Assembly: GCA_028279245.1 (NCBI GenBank)
Contig: JANQOE010000135.1
Coordinates: 1 to 55,817, forward strand
Origin: Alphaproteobacteria bacterium
GTDB taxonomy: Bacteria; Pseudomonadota; Alphaproteobacteria; UBA6615
DNA: 55,817 nt
Direction of reading: 5' to 3'
Positions 40,695-49,031 of the stretch are shown here, in pieces. Position 1 is the stretch's first letter, and the number at the start of each line of letters is the position of its first letter. Under the pieces are notes generated by a model. That model saw only the letters and a list, made by a program, of their open reading frames with translations, was not told the DNA's origin and searched no databases. The position numbers were made by a program, and so were the translations under genes.

Positions 40695-41816
40695 TTAGGT
40701 GGTCCAGCCGTTGTCCTGCCCCAGATAGGGTGCGTTGGCGGCGAGTTCGGGGCGCTGCCCATCAAGACGAATTGGCGCCCGCATGGCGCGGTACTGGGCC
40801 GACCCGCGGGTCAAATCGCCGAACATCGATTGCTCCTGCAGTATGCCGCTGTCCAGCAAGGCCGGCCAATCCATGACCGGTGCCGCCCAGATGTCGGCCG
40901 CCACCATTCGCTTAATCCACTCGGCCGTGTCGCGGGCGGTGAGACGCGCCGCGAGTTCCGCCTTGATCGCATCGCGTTGGCGGAACGGGTCCATATCGGC
41001 GATTGATGAGTCCATGCCGAGGCATGCGGCGAGGCGTGCGAGGTCGTTCATGGCGATGGCGATGTGGCCATCGGCGGTCCGGTACACGCCGTAGGGGGCG
41101 GCGAGGTAGGCATGGGCGGCGTTGGCGGCGGGACGCTGGGGCAGCCGGCCGCCATCGTTCAGGTGGGTGGTCAGCACCTCGAACTGGAGATCCGCCAAGG
41201 CTTCCAGCAGGCTGGTTTCGATCAGTCCGCCCTTGCCTGTCCGCTCGCGCCGGAAGAGCAGCGAGAGCAAGCCCTGGGTGAGCAACGCGCCAGCAAGGAT
41301 GTCGGCAATGGGCAAACCGACAGCGACCGGTCCATCCTCAGCGCCGCCACTCAGCCACATGATGCCGCTGCGGGCCTGGGCCAGCAGATCCTGCCCCGGC
41401 AGGCCTTCCCACTGGCCGGCGCCGAAGCCGCTGATCGATCCGTAGACGATGTCGGGCTTGCGTTGAGCCACCGCGTCGTAGCCGAAGCCCAGTCGTTCGA
41501 TGACGCCTGGGCGGAAGTTCTGAATAATGACGTCGGCTTGTTCGATGAGCTGCCAAACTTTTTCGCGGTCGGTCTCGTTCTTCAGATCAATGGCGATCGA
41601 TCCCTTGCCGCGGTTGATCGCGTGGAAAATCGTGCTTTCACCGTCGATCAGGCAGTCTGACACATATAGATGCCGGGAGAGGTCGCCCTTGTCCGGGCGC
41701 TCGACCTTCAACACCTCCGCGCCCATGTCCGCCAACTTGAGGGAGGCATAGGGACCGGCGAGGAACTGGCTGAAATCGAGGACGCGAACGCCCTTCAGTG
41801 GGGGATCGATCGTCAT
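40695..41816 (-). CDS. CaiB/BaiF-family CoA-transferase (first of a paralogous pair)
   Basis: A 373-residue class III CoA-transferase-like protein. The N-terminus is [20 protein letters not shown], with LADMGAEVLKVERPDKGDLSRHL, and the catalytic aspartate is Asp143 in LPGQDLLAQARSG. It is closely related to the protein at 45967-47109 (shared FLAGPYA, FRPGVxER, GQDLL, AAPYGVY/GAPYGVY segments). It is the third gene of the IclR operon, 8 bases after the solute-binding-like gene. The partner acid and the donor are unknown; a heteromer with the second CaiB is possible. Confidence 0.9.
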   Translation of the reverse strand: MTIDPPLKGVRVLDFSQFLAGPYASLKLADMGAEVLKVERPDKGDLSRHLYVSDCLIDGESTIFHAINRGKGSIAIDLKNETDREKVWQLIEQADVIIQNFRPGVIERLGFGYDAVAQRKPDIVYGSISGFGAGQWEGLPGQDLLAQARSGIMWLSGGAEDGPVAVGLPIADILAGALLTQGLLSLLFRRERTGKGGLIETSLLEALADLQFEVLTTHLNDGGRLPQRPAANAAHAYLAAPYGVYRTADGHIAIAMNDLARLAACLGMDSSIADMDPFRQRDAIKAELAARLTARDTAEWIKRMVAADIWAAPVMDWPALLDSGILQEQSMFGDLTRGSAQYRAMRAPIRLDGQRPELAANAPYLGQDNGWTT

Positions 41817-41824
41817 TTCTTATC

Positions 41825-42961
41825 TTAGAAGCTGTCGCGATAGGCGTCGTTGAGGGCTCTTACAGCTGCGGCCGGGGAGACTTCCCCCTTGGCTGCTTCG
41901 GCGACGATCCCGCTGGCGGTTTCCTGCAAGATAAGATAGCCGTCATGCCGTGGCCGCAGCCAAGCGTTGTCAAGCGTGCGGCGCGTGTTGCGGTAGGCGT
42001 TGCCGACCGCCTCGTTAGCGCCGGCGTCTTCCCAGGCCACGGCATTGCCCGGCTGGCCGCCCGAACGGACGTAGAGGTCTCGCTGGCAGTCGGCCCCAGC
42101 GATCCAGCCGGCGTATTCGGCGCACAGCTCGCGATGTTTCGTCCGGCTGGAAATGGCGATGCCGGTGCCACCAAGCACCGTGCCGGCAGGACCTAGGGAT
42201 CCAAGAGCCGGGATGTCATGGAAGCCAACGGCATGGAGACCAGCGCTCGGGCTCGCGTAGCGGGCGTACAAGTAGATGAGGGGTGAGAGGCGATAGCGAC
42301 TGCCGTCCGCCAAAGCCTCAAGCGCGTCGATCGGGTCCATGCCGTAGCAGGCGTCGTCAACATGCGCTGTCACCCCCTTGATCGCTTCGAGCGCGCGCGC
42401 ACCGGCTCCGCTCTCGACCCACTCCCCCTCGGTGACCGACGCCGGATTGCCGATGTTCGCGGTCAGTGTGAGATAACACATCAGCGCATGCGGTGCCCGC
42501 AAGGGCAATACGATCTCGCCGCGCGCCGCCAGCTCGGCCACCTCGCGCCAGTGTTGGACCGGGCCGCCCAGGTCGGGCCGGGCGGCCTGCACTTGGGTCG
42601 CGGCGTCGATAGGCAGCGCCCACTGATGACCGGCAAATGTGTAGCTGCGGTAGCTCTGGCCGACGCTCTGTTCTTCCAGAGTGGCCAGTTGTTGCTGGTC
42701 GAGCAAATCGTCAAACGGCAGCAGGATGCCTTGACGTGCCGCGGCACCAACGTGAGGATGATCTATGACCATCAGGTCGTATCGTGCAGCCAATTCCTCG
42801 ACCGGCGTGCTTTCAAAACCCTGCAATGAACGTTTGTCCCAGGAAATGGTGACGCCAGGGTTCTGCTTGGTCGCGGCAAAGACTTCTGCGGTCGCGACCA
42901 TCGGGTCGTAGCCGCGCGGATCGGACCAGGTCATGCCGGCGAGGTGAATTGAATTACCCAT
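41825..42961 (-). CDS. Solute-binding-protein-like protein without a signal peptide
   Basis: A 378-residue protein with the fold pattern of family 1 extracellular solute-binding proteins: AARYDLMVIDHPHVGAAARQ, ILLPFDDLLDQQQLATLEEQ, GHQWALPIDAATQVQ, a loop RTKHRELCAEYAGWIAGADC, and a C-terminal helix LQETASGIVAEAAKGEVSP. It begins MGNSIHLAGMTWSDPRGY with no hydrophobic leader. The frame cannot be extended: an in-frame TGA lies four codons upstream (42971-42973). The start overlaps the IclR stop by 8 bases, and no permease or ATPase gene is in this operon. A cytoplasmic small-molecule receptor or an enzyme derived from a binding protein is more likely than a transporter part. Confidence 0.85.
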   Translation of the reverse strand: MGNSIHLAGMTWSDPRGYDPMVATAEVFAATKQNPGVTISWDKRSLQGFESTPVEELAARYDLMVIDHPHVGAAARQGILLPFDDLLDQQQLATLEEQSVGQSYRSYTFAGHQWALPIDAATQVQAARPDLGGPVQHWREVAELAARGEIVLPLRAPHALMCYLTLTANIGNPASVTEGEWVESGAGARALEAIKGVTAHVDDACYGMDPIDALEALADGSRYRLSPLIYLYARYASPSAGLHAVGFHDIPALGSLGPAGTVLGGTGIAISSRTKHRELCAEYAGWIAGADCQRDLYVRSGGQPGNAVAWEDAGANEAVGNAYRNTRRTLDNAWLRPRHDGYLILQETASGIVAEAAKGEVSPAAAVRALNDAYRDSF

Positions 42962-43763
42962 CAGTTTCAGTCACTGCGACTTGCGCCCCCAATCGGCTGG
43001 ATAGCTCCCTCGACACTTCCAGTAACCCTTGGCAGGTTTCGGTGACTGTCGATTGGTGGTCTGACAGCAGGCGATGCACAAAGGGCACCGTCAGTGCGGC
43101 GGCGACTTCGCCGCCATAGTTGAAGATGGGCACCGAAATGTTCTGCACGCCCTCAACGATCGGCGACGCGCACTGACAGAAGCCCTTGTCCCGGACCATC
43201 CGCATGTTGTCGCGATACTTCTTGGCAAGGGGAGGTGTCGCCTGCGGCGAGCGCGCCACTAGTTCGTCGACCTCTTGGTCGGACCACAGATGCGTCAGGA
43301 CGGCGCCCGATGCCGTGATAGCCACCGGCACCTGAGCGCCCAGCCGGACTGCCGTGATGTTGTTGCCCGGCGGATCGATTTGGGCGATCACCAGGATATC
43401 GCTGCCATGCAGTATGGCGAGGTGGCAGGACTGGTTGTAGCGCTGGGCGATCGTCTCCATCATCTGGCCCGCGAGTGCAGTCAGGCGTTTGATCGGCGGG
43501 TGACGGTGGGAGAGCGAGAACATCTTCGGCGACAGGGAGTACCGCTCGCTCTGCGGGTCAAAGTCGATGTACTGCCGGTCGACGAGCACGGCTAGCATGC
43601 GAAAGATCTCCGACAGCGAACGTCCGAGGGCCGAGGCGATCTCGAACTTGCGCATCCCGTCGGTTTGCCCGGCCAGCAGCTCCAGAATATCCAGGCCCTT
43701 GGATAAGGCCGGCGCACTGTAGGTTCGGCCGGCAACCGCCTCGGTCTTGCGCGCTTTGGTCAT
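42954..43763 (-). CDS. IclR-family transcriptional regulator
   Basis: A 269-residue regulator with an N-terminal winged helix (ALSKGLDILELLAGQTDGMRK, then FEIASALGRSLSEIFRMLAV) and a C-terminal effector-binding domain (AGQMMETIAQRYNQSCHLAI, GFCQCASPIVEGVQNISVPI). IclR proteins bind small acids and act on nearby catabolic operons. It heads the minus-strand operon with the solute-binding-like and CaiB genes and is divergent from the dehydratase operon. A strong inverted repeat lies in the shared gap at 43866-43888. Confidence 0.9.
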   Translation of the reverse strand: MTKARKTEAVAGRTYSAPALSKGLDILELLAGQTDGMRKFEIASALGRSLSEIFRMLAVLVDRQYIDFDPQSERYSLSPKMFSLSHRHPPIKRLTALAGQMMETIAQRYNQSCHLAILHGSDILVIAQIDPPGNNITAVRLGAQVPVAITASGAVLTHLWSDQEVDELVARSPQATPPLAKKYRDNMRMVRDKGFCQCASPIVEGVQNISVPIFNYGGEVAAALTVPFVHRLLSDHQSTVTETCQGLLEVSRELSSRLGAQVAVTETDG

Positions 43764-43858
43764 GGCAAGGCACTCCGTCTCTTATCCGCCGGGCATTGGT
43801 GTGCAGGTGTGTTATGAAGCCGGGGATGCGCCAACCTGGTAGGTTTACAAAAGTTGGC

Positions 43859-43890
43859 TTGACAATATATGAAAGTCAAGTTCATATAAG
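43859..43890 (+). promoter_or_regulatory. Promoter with IclR-type operator (TATATGAA-N7-TTCATATA)
   Basis: A perfect inverted repeat with 8-base arms, TATATGAA (43866-43873) and TTCATATA (43881-43888), and a 7-base spacer. On the plus strand a consensus TTGACA (43859-43864) precedes it and -10-like hexamers CATATA (43883-43888) or TATAAG (43885-43890) overlap its right arm. It lies in the 296-base gap between the IclR gene and the dehydratase gene. A bound regulator would block this promoter, which reads towards the dehydratase. A variant occurs at 47123-47145. Confidence 0.7.
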
Positions 43891-44059
43891 AAAGCTCCTT
43901 GCCGGCGCTGTGGGAACCGGGATGCCTTGCTTCGGACCCTCGGCGGCGACGAATTCCAAATGAAGATGCTGAACCCGCGGCCACTCTCACTCGGCGAAAC
44001 AGGATTGCTCCGGCTCGATCCGTCCGGTGCGGCATCACGGAACAGTCTGCGCTAACGCC

Positions 44060-45169
44060 ATGGCGAAAATCGCGCGCGTCGAGATCTTCTTGATTGACCT
44101 GCAGCCGCAGGTCAAACGAACCGACGCGATACAGAGTTTTGACAGCCAGGAAACACCCTTCGTCCGCATTACCGATACGGATGGCGCGGTCGGACTGGGC
44201 TATTCCTATACGATCGGCCAGGGCGGTGGCGCGATCATGTCGCTGCTGCGCGAGACGCTGGTGCCGCAGTTGATCGGGCGAGAAGCCGAGGAGATCGGGC
44301 GGATTTGGCGGGACTTGCTGTTTTCCACGCACGCCACTGCGGTCGGTGCAATCACGTCGCTGGCGTTGGCCGCCATCGATACGGCGCTGTGGGACCTGCG
44401 CGGCGTTCGGGCCGGACTCCCACTCTACCGGTTGCTGGGCGGTGCGAAAGACAGCGTGCCCATGTACACCACCGAAGGCGGTTGGTTGCACATCCCGACG
44501 GAGGATCTGGTCGCGGACGCGTTGGAGGCCCAGGCCAGAGGTTTCTCGGGTAGCAAGATGAAGATCGGCCAGCCCAAGCCAGGTCAGGACCGGGCGCGGC
44601 TGCGCGCAGTGCGCGAGGCCGTTGGCCCCGAATACGAAATCATGGTCGATGCGAACCAGTGCTTCTCGCTGGGGCAGGCGACGCGCTGCGCCCAGGTTCT
44701 CGAGCAATTCGATGTGGCGTGGTTCGAGGAGCCGATGCCGGCCGACGACGTGATGAGCCATGCCGCGCTGGCGGCCGCCACGAGCGTGCCGGTCGCGGTC
44801 GGCGAAAGCATGTATTCGATCAGCCAGTTCAAGGACTATCTCGTCACCGGCGGCGCCACCATTGTCCAGGCGGACGTGGCGCGGATCGGCGGGATCACGC
44901 CGTGGATCAAAGTGGCCCACATGGCTGAGGCCCACAACGTGCAGATCTGCCCGCATTTTCTGATGGAGTTGCATGTGTCGTTGGTGTGCGCCGTGCCGAA
45001 TGCACCGTGGCTCGAGTACATTCCGCAGCTCGACAGCCTGACCGCGTCGCCGATGCGGATGAAAGACGGCCGGGCCTATGCAAGCCAGGCACCGGGCCTG
45101 GGCATCGATTGGGATCTGGACGCGATCGCCGGGGGCCGCATCGATGGTCTGACAGCCGATTTCAGCTAG
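44060..45169 (+). CDS. Enolase-superfamily (mandelate racemase subgroup) sugar-acid dehydratase or racemase
   Basis: A 369-residue barrel enzyme with the full mandelate-racemase catalytic set: Lys166 and Lys168 (SKMKIG), metal ligands Asp197 (MVDANQ), Glu223 (WFEEP) and Glu249 (VGES), and the His299/Asp272 dyad (CPHF, QADVARIGG). It abstracts the alpha proton of a carboxylate; family members dehydrate sugar acids such as L-rhamnonate, galactarate or talarate, or racemise. A start with a longer upstream extension (MRHHGTVCAN) is possible but unsupported. It is followed by a rhamnose-mutarotase-like gene, which favours a sugar-acid substrate. Confidence 0.88.
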   Translation: MAKIARVEIFLIDLQPQVKRTDAIQSFDSQETPFVRITDTDGAVGLGYSYTIGQGGGAIMSLLRETLVPQLIGREAEEIGRIWRDLLFSTHATAVGAITSLALAAIDTALWDLRGVRAGLPLYRLLGGAKDSVPMYTTEGGWLHIPTEDLVADALEAQARGFSGSKMKIGQPKPGQDRARLRAVREAVGPEYEIMVDANQCFSLGQATRCAQVLEQFDVAWFEEPMPADDVMSHAALAAATSVPVAVGESMYSISQFKDYLVTGGATIVQADVARIGGITPWIKVAHMAEAHNVQICPHFLMELHVSLVCAVPNAPWLEYIPQLDSLTASPMRMKDGRAYASQAPGLGIDWDLDAIAGGRIDGLTADFS

Positions 45170-45178
45170 GGGGGTGCG

Positions 45179-45508
45179 ATGGAACGTATGGGCATGGTGA
45201 TCGGCCTGAACGCCGACAAGGTTACCGAATACAAGCGGCTTCATGCCGATGTCTGGCCGACGGTGCTGGCGATGATCACCGCGTGCAACATCAAGAACTA
45301 CTCGATCTTCCTGAAGGAACCGGAGAACCTGCTGTTCGGTTACTGGGAGTATCACGGGACGGATTTTGACGCCGACATGGCGAAAATGGCCGCGGACCCG
45401 GAGACAAAACGCTGGTGGGATGTCTGCATGCCCTGTCAAAGCCCGCTCGAAACCCGCAAGGACGGTGAGTGGTGGGCGATGATGGAGCAGGTGTTTCACC
45501 TGGACTGA
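45179..45508 (+). CDS. rhaM: L-rhamnose mutarotase-like protein
   Basis: A 109-residue dimeric alpha-beta protein of the RhaM (YiiL) family, which interconverts sugar anomers. The catalytic residues Tyr18 and His22 of E. coli RhaM appear at the same positions here (TEYKRLHADVWP), and the C-terminal RWWDVCMPCQ motif carries the conserved tryptophans. It lies 9 bases after the dehydratase gene. No rhamnose isomerase or kinase is near, so a nonphosphorylative sugar-acid path, or a related deoxy sugar, is more likely than the classical RhaA/B/D route. Confidence 0.87.
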   Translation: MERMGMVIGLNADKVTEYKRLHADVWPTVLAMITACNIKNYSIFLKEPENLLFGYWEYHGTDFDADMAKMAADPETKRWWDVCMPCQSPLETRKDGEWWAMMEQVFHLD

Positions 45509-45517
45509 CGTACTGAC

Positions 45518-45970
45518 ATGGAAACGCGGGAGATCTACTACGAGGACTACCCACTAGGTCACGTTCGCGAGACCTTCGGCCGGACAATCACTGAAACCGA
45601 CTTTGTCGTTCACGCCGGTCACACCGGCGATTTCTTTCCGCACCATTTGGATGCCGAGTGGTGCGCGACCCAGCCCTTCGGCCAGCGGATCGCACATGGC
45701 ACGATGATCTTCAGTATCGGGATCGGACTGACCGCGTCGCTTGTCAATCCTGTCGCGTTTTCTTACGGCTACGACCGGCTGCGGTTCGTCCGTCCCGTGC
45801 ATATAGGCGACACGATTAGGACACGCGTGACCATCAGTAGTAAGGAGCCGGACCAGAAGCGTGCAAAGATGGGGCGTGTGGTCGAGACCTGTGAAGTCCT
45901 AAACCAACGGGATGAAGTCGTGCTAGCGGCCGATCACATATTGATTGCGCAGATGAAGGACGCCGCCTAG
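45518..45970 (+). CDS. MaoC-family hotdog dehydratase (first of a paralogous pair, catalytic site intact)
   Basis: A 150-residue hotdog-fold protein of the R-specific enoyl-CoA hydratase 2 type. The active-site motif D-x2-P-x-H-x-D is present as Asp38, Pro41, His43 and Asp45 (GDFFPHHLD), followed by the RIAHG motif with His60. The shared C-terminal segment [20 protein letters not shown] is found almost unchanged in the second MaoC gene. It hydrates or dehydrates an enoyl-CoA. It is in line with the dehydratase and mutarotase genes and converges with the second CaiB gene, sharing a CTAG stop palindrome. Confidence 0.9.
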   Translation: METREIYYEDYPLGHVRETFGRTITETDFVVHAGHTGDFFPHHLDAEWCATQPFGQRIAHGTMIFSIGIGLTASLVNPVAFSYGYDRLRFVRPVHIGDTIRTRVTISSKEPDQKRAKMGRVVETCEVLNQRDEVVLAADHILIAQMKDAA

Positions 45971-47109
45971 CGCTGATTCGTGAGTTCCGCGTTGTGTTCG
46001 CCGAGACGCGGCGCACCAGTCTTCGAGGTCAGCGTCCTGCCATTGATGCGGATCGGGCAGCGGGTGGTCCGCATCACCTCGCCGGTTGCACCGACGACGT
46101 CCTGTAGCGGGTCGACAGCCTGGAAGCCGGGGTGTTTCGCCATTCGCGGCCAGTCCAGCACCTCCGCGCACCAAATGTCAGCCGGTTCGAGGATGGATAG
46201 CCATTGCGCTGTGGTTCCGGTCCTAAGGAAATCGGCCAGGACCGCCTTGATCTCGTTTCGCTTGGTATAGGCCACCGCTGGGTCGAGGTAGGGCGCCAGG
46301 CCGTCGCAGCGCAGCAACTCCTTTAGCTGAGCGATGGAGGCCATGGCGATGGCCAGGTATCCGTCGGCGGTTTCGTAGACTCCGTAGGGCGCACCGGCGT
46401 GCACAGACGCGTGGCCGATGCGGCTGCGTTCTGGCTGGAAGGGTTGGCCGTTGAAGAACACCGTCAGTTGCTCGAACTGCAGGTCCAGTGCGCTGCTGGT
46501 CAGATCCACTTGCACAAAAGCACCTTCGTCCGTCGCGGTGCGTTGCACCAGCGACGCCAGGATGCCTTGGACGAGGTGGTTGCCACAGGTCACGTCGAGG
46601 ATGGCAAACGCCGGCGGTGTCGGCCCCTGATCGGCGTTCCCCGAAACCCAGGCCAAACCGGTCAGCGCCTGCACCAACAGATCCTGGCCGGGTTTCTGTT
46701 CTAGCGGCCCGGTCGACCCGTAGCCAGTCACCTCGCCGTAGATGATGCGCGGGTTGATGCCTTTCACCACTTCATAGTCCAACCCGATGCGTTCCATGAC
46801 GCCCGGGCGGAAGTTGTGAAGCATGACGTCGGCCGTCTCGATCAGTTGCTTGACGGCTTCGAGGTCATCGGCGTTCTTCAGGTCGGCTGCGAAGGAGCGC
46901 TTGTTCCGGTTGATGGTATGGAACAGCAAGCTGTCGTCGTCGAAACGGGCGTCGGCGACAACGAGCTGACGGCATAGATCGCCGCCTTGTGGTCGTTCGA
47001 CTTTGATGACGTCGGCGCCCAGATCCGCGAGCCGCAATGCCGCGTAGGGCCCTGCCAAGAACTGCGCGAAGTCCAGGACCCTGAGGCCCTCTAAGGGTTT
47101 CCGCGCCAT
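45967..47109 (-). CDS. CaiB/BaiF-family CoA-transferase (second of a paralogous pair)
   Basis: A 380-residue class III CoA-transferase-like protein: [34 protein letters not shown], catalytic Asp143 in [13 protein letters not shown], and the family C-terminal segment [20 protein letters not shown]. The start MARKPLEG has GGAGAAGG upstream; an earlier in-frame ATG would add eleven residues that overlap the operator-like repeat. It is divergent from the second MaoC gene. The pairing of two CaiB and two MaoC genes suggests a CoA-thioester cycle on one substrate. Confidence 0.9.
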   Translation of the reverse strand: MARKPLEGLRVLDFAQFLAGPYAALRLADLGADVIKVERPQGGDLCRQLVVADARFDDDSLLFHTINRNKRSFAADLKNADDLEAVKQLIETADVMLHNFRPGVMERIGLDYEVVKGINPRIIYGEVTGYGSTGPLEQKPGQDLLVQALTGLAWVSGNADQGPTPPAFAILDVTCGNHLVQGILASLVQRTATDEGAFVQVDLTSSALDLQFEQLTVFFNGQPFQPERSRIGHASVHAGAPYGVYETADGYLAIAMASIAQLKELLRCDGLAPYLDPAVAYTKRNEIKAVLADFLRTGTTAQWLSILEPADIWCAEVLDWPRMAKHPGFQAVDPLQDVVGATGEVMRTTRCPIRINGRTLTSKTGAPRLGEHNAELTNQR

Positions 47110-47122
47110 CGCCTTCTCCGCG

Positions 47123-47149
47123 TATATAAAACTTCTGTTCACATATAGT
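47123..47149 (+). promoter_or_regulatory. Second IclR-type operator variant (TATATAAA-N7-TTCACATA)
   Basis: TATATAAA (47123-47130) and TTCACATA (47138-47145) are separated by exactly 7 bases and differ from the arms at 43866-43888 by one base each. A TATAGT (47144-47149) overlaps the right arm on the plus strand, as the -10-like hexamer does at the first site. It lies in the 99-base gap between the CaiB gene (minus) and the second MaoC gene (plus), so one regulator could control both. Confidence 0.55.
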
Positions 47150-47208
47150 TGTGCCTAGAGAGGGTGTCTACTAGAGTCGAGCCGGCCTGCTTTCTTGTCG
47201 GAGTTCCT

Positions 47209-47712
47209 ATGATGTCTGCGGAGAACTACTACGCCGATGACCGCGATGTTCCGCTCTACAACGTGGAGACCTGGCTCTACGAAGACTTCGAAATCGGTCA
47301 GAAGGTCCGTTCAATCCGCCGCACAATCTCGGAAGGCGAAGCCATGCTGTTCAACAGTCTGGTCATGGACAACCACCCCTACGTGGCTGACGAGATCTTT
47401 GCACGTGACGAAGGGATGTTCGGCCGCCGGCTGGTCGCCGGGGCTATGGTCTTTTCTTATGGTCTGGGCCTGATGGCCAATAACAATGTCAATGCCTTCA
47501 GCTACGGTTACGACAAGCTCCGGTTTATCCGGCCGGTGTTCATCGGCGACACGATCTACACCGTCCGCACGAACCTGACCAAGGAACCGAAGAACGATGA
47601 GCTTGGTCTGGTTCGTGTGAGTTATGAAGTCTTCAAGAATGAAGGTGAACTGGCGCTGTACGCGGAGCATATTCAAACGGTGAAGTATCGCGACCCGCCG
47701 GCCAAGGGTTAG
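47209..47712 (+). CDS. MaoC-family hotdog protein lacking the catalytic histidine
   Basis: A 167-residue hotdog protein clearly paralogous to the MaoC at 45518 ([20 protein letters not shown]). The active-site motif is broken: Asp54, Pro57 and Asp61 are kept in MDNHPYVAD, but the catalytic histidine position is Val59, and the RIAHG motif reads RLVAG. It has about 20 more N-terminal residues ([20 protein letters not shown]). It may form a heteromer with the active MaoC, or it may act in another way. The ATG follows a GGAG five bases upstream. Confidence 0.87.
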   Translation: MMSAENYYADDRDVPLYNVETWLYEDFEIGQKVRSIRRTISEGEAMLFNSLVMDNHPYVADEIFARDEGMFGRRLVAGAMVFSYGLGLMANNNVNAFSYGYDKLRFIRPVFIGDTIYTVRTNLTKEPKNDELGLVRVSYEVFKNEGELALYAEHIQTVKYRDPPAKG

Positions 47713-47750
47713 GCTGGCCTACGCTTCGCGCACGAGATACCGGATACATC

Positions 47751-48821
47751 ATGCCTCTCTATATGTTCGTCGGCAGCTGCAACCGGCCGACACCCTATTT
47801 CAAACAGGCAAATGGGGATGGTGTCTCTGTTTTCACATTCGATGCGCGGGCTGGCACGGCAGAACTGGTGAGCAACTACGCCGACATCGACAATCCGACG
47901 TTCCTTTCGGTGTCCTCGGATGCTACGCGCATCTATGCCAATTCCGAAATCTTCGGCCGGCCGCAGGGCTTGGTAACTGCGCTTTCTTTCGACCCGGGGT
48001 CCGGCGCGATTCGTCATATCGATATGCAGCCAAGCCGCGGTAGCATCACGTCGCACAACTCTCTCACCGCCGACGAACGCTACCTGCTGGTGACCAACTA
48101 TTCGTTGGGCCACGACGGGCCGGACCAGTCGGTTGTAGTGTTTCCGTTGGACCGGGAAGAAGGTCTGGGGCTATGCACGAGTAGTGTCGCGCATCGCGGA
48201 CACGGCCCGCATCCAGAGCGTCAAGAACGCAGCCACGCCCATTTCGTTCATCAGTTGCCCGATGGCAGGGTCGCCGTCGCAGACCTAGGGCTCGACCGGA
48301 TCGTCCTCTACGACCTGCCTTGGGATGGTGCGCTCGAGACGGTGAACGAGGTCGCCCTGCCGCCGGGATCAGGCCCACGGCACCTTGCGTGGCGTCGCGA
48401 TGGCCAGACCCTGTTCGCTGTCAATGAACTCAATAGCACCGTTTCGGCGTTGCGCCGCGACGCAGAAGGCACGTCCTATTCAGTGGTCGAAACCGCGCCG
48501 ACGGTGCCGCGTCCCGAGAACAATCATTGCTCGGACATCGCCATCTCGCCAGACGACAGGTTCCTCTACATCGGCAATCGGGGCCACGACAGTATCTCGG
48601 TCTTTTCGACCAAGGGTTTGGAGCAACTCGCTATCGCCCCCTGTGGAGGAGAAACCCCGCGCAACTTGGCGCTGACGCCTTGCGGTGGATGGCTTCTGTC
48701 AGCCAATCAGGACTCTGACGCCATCACCGTGTTCCGCCGCGAGAGCGAGACGGGCCAACTAGAGCCGTCCCGGCCGGTCGAAGTCGGGACGCCGATGTGC
48801 ATTAAGTTCGTTGAGGCTTGA
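47751..48821 (+). CDS. Lactonase-family beta-propeller (6-phosphogluconolactonase-type)
   Basis: A 356-residue seven-bladed beta-propeller of the lactonase family, shown by repeated strand blocks such as YMFVGSCNRPTPYFKQANGD, TFLSVSSDATRIYANSEIFG, HNSLTADERYLLVTNYSLG, GSGPRHLAWRRDGQTLFAVN and NNHCSDIAISPDDRFLYIGN. Members open sugar lactones such as 6-phosphogluconolactone. No signal peptide is seen. In this cluster it may open an aldonolactone before dehydration by the enolase-superfamily enzyme, which is inference. It follows the second MaoC gene by 38 bases. Confidence 0.85.
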   Translation: MPLYMFVGSCNRPTPYFKQANGDGVSVFTFDARAGTAELVSNYADIDNPTFLSVSSDATRIYANSEIFGRPQGLVTALSFDPGSGAIRHIDMQPSRGSITSHNSLTADERYLLVTNYSLGHDGPDQSVVVFPLDREEGLGLCTSSVAHRGHGPHPERQERSHAHFVHQLPDGRVAVADLGLDRIVLYDLPWDGALETVNEVALPPGSGPRHLAWRRDGQTLFAVNELNSTVSALRRDAEGTSYSVVETAPTVPRPENNHCSDIAISPDDRFLYIGNRGHDSISVFSTKGLEQLAIAPCGGETPRNLALTPCGGWLLSANQDSDAITVFRRESETGQLEPSRPVEVGTPMCIKFVEA

Positions 48822-48905
48822 CGGCGAACGGCGCCTTATCCGAGAGACAGCAGTGCTCTTGGTAGCGTGTATCGGGCGCTGTTGATGCCAGGCTGCAAGA
48901 AGTTC

Positions 48906-48981
<76 letters not shown>

Positions 48982-49031
48982 CACCGGGCCGCCGTATAGC
49001 AGAAGCGGCTTATCGCGTCGATAGGGACGGA

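Noticed and set aside
43760..45499. Long minus-strand open frame antisense to the dehydratase and mutarotase genes
   Set aside because: The translation is rich in Arg, His and Gly without family motifs, while the plus-strand genes in the same place have full catalytic sets. It is a GC-rich shadow.
48822..48905. Possible terminator for the lactonase gene before the tRNA
   Set aside because: I found no stem longer than chance and no T-run.
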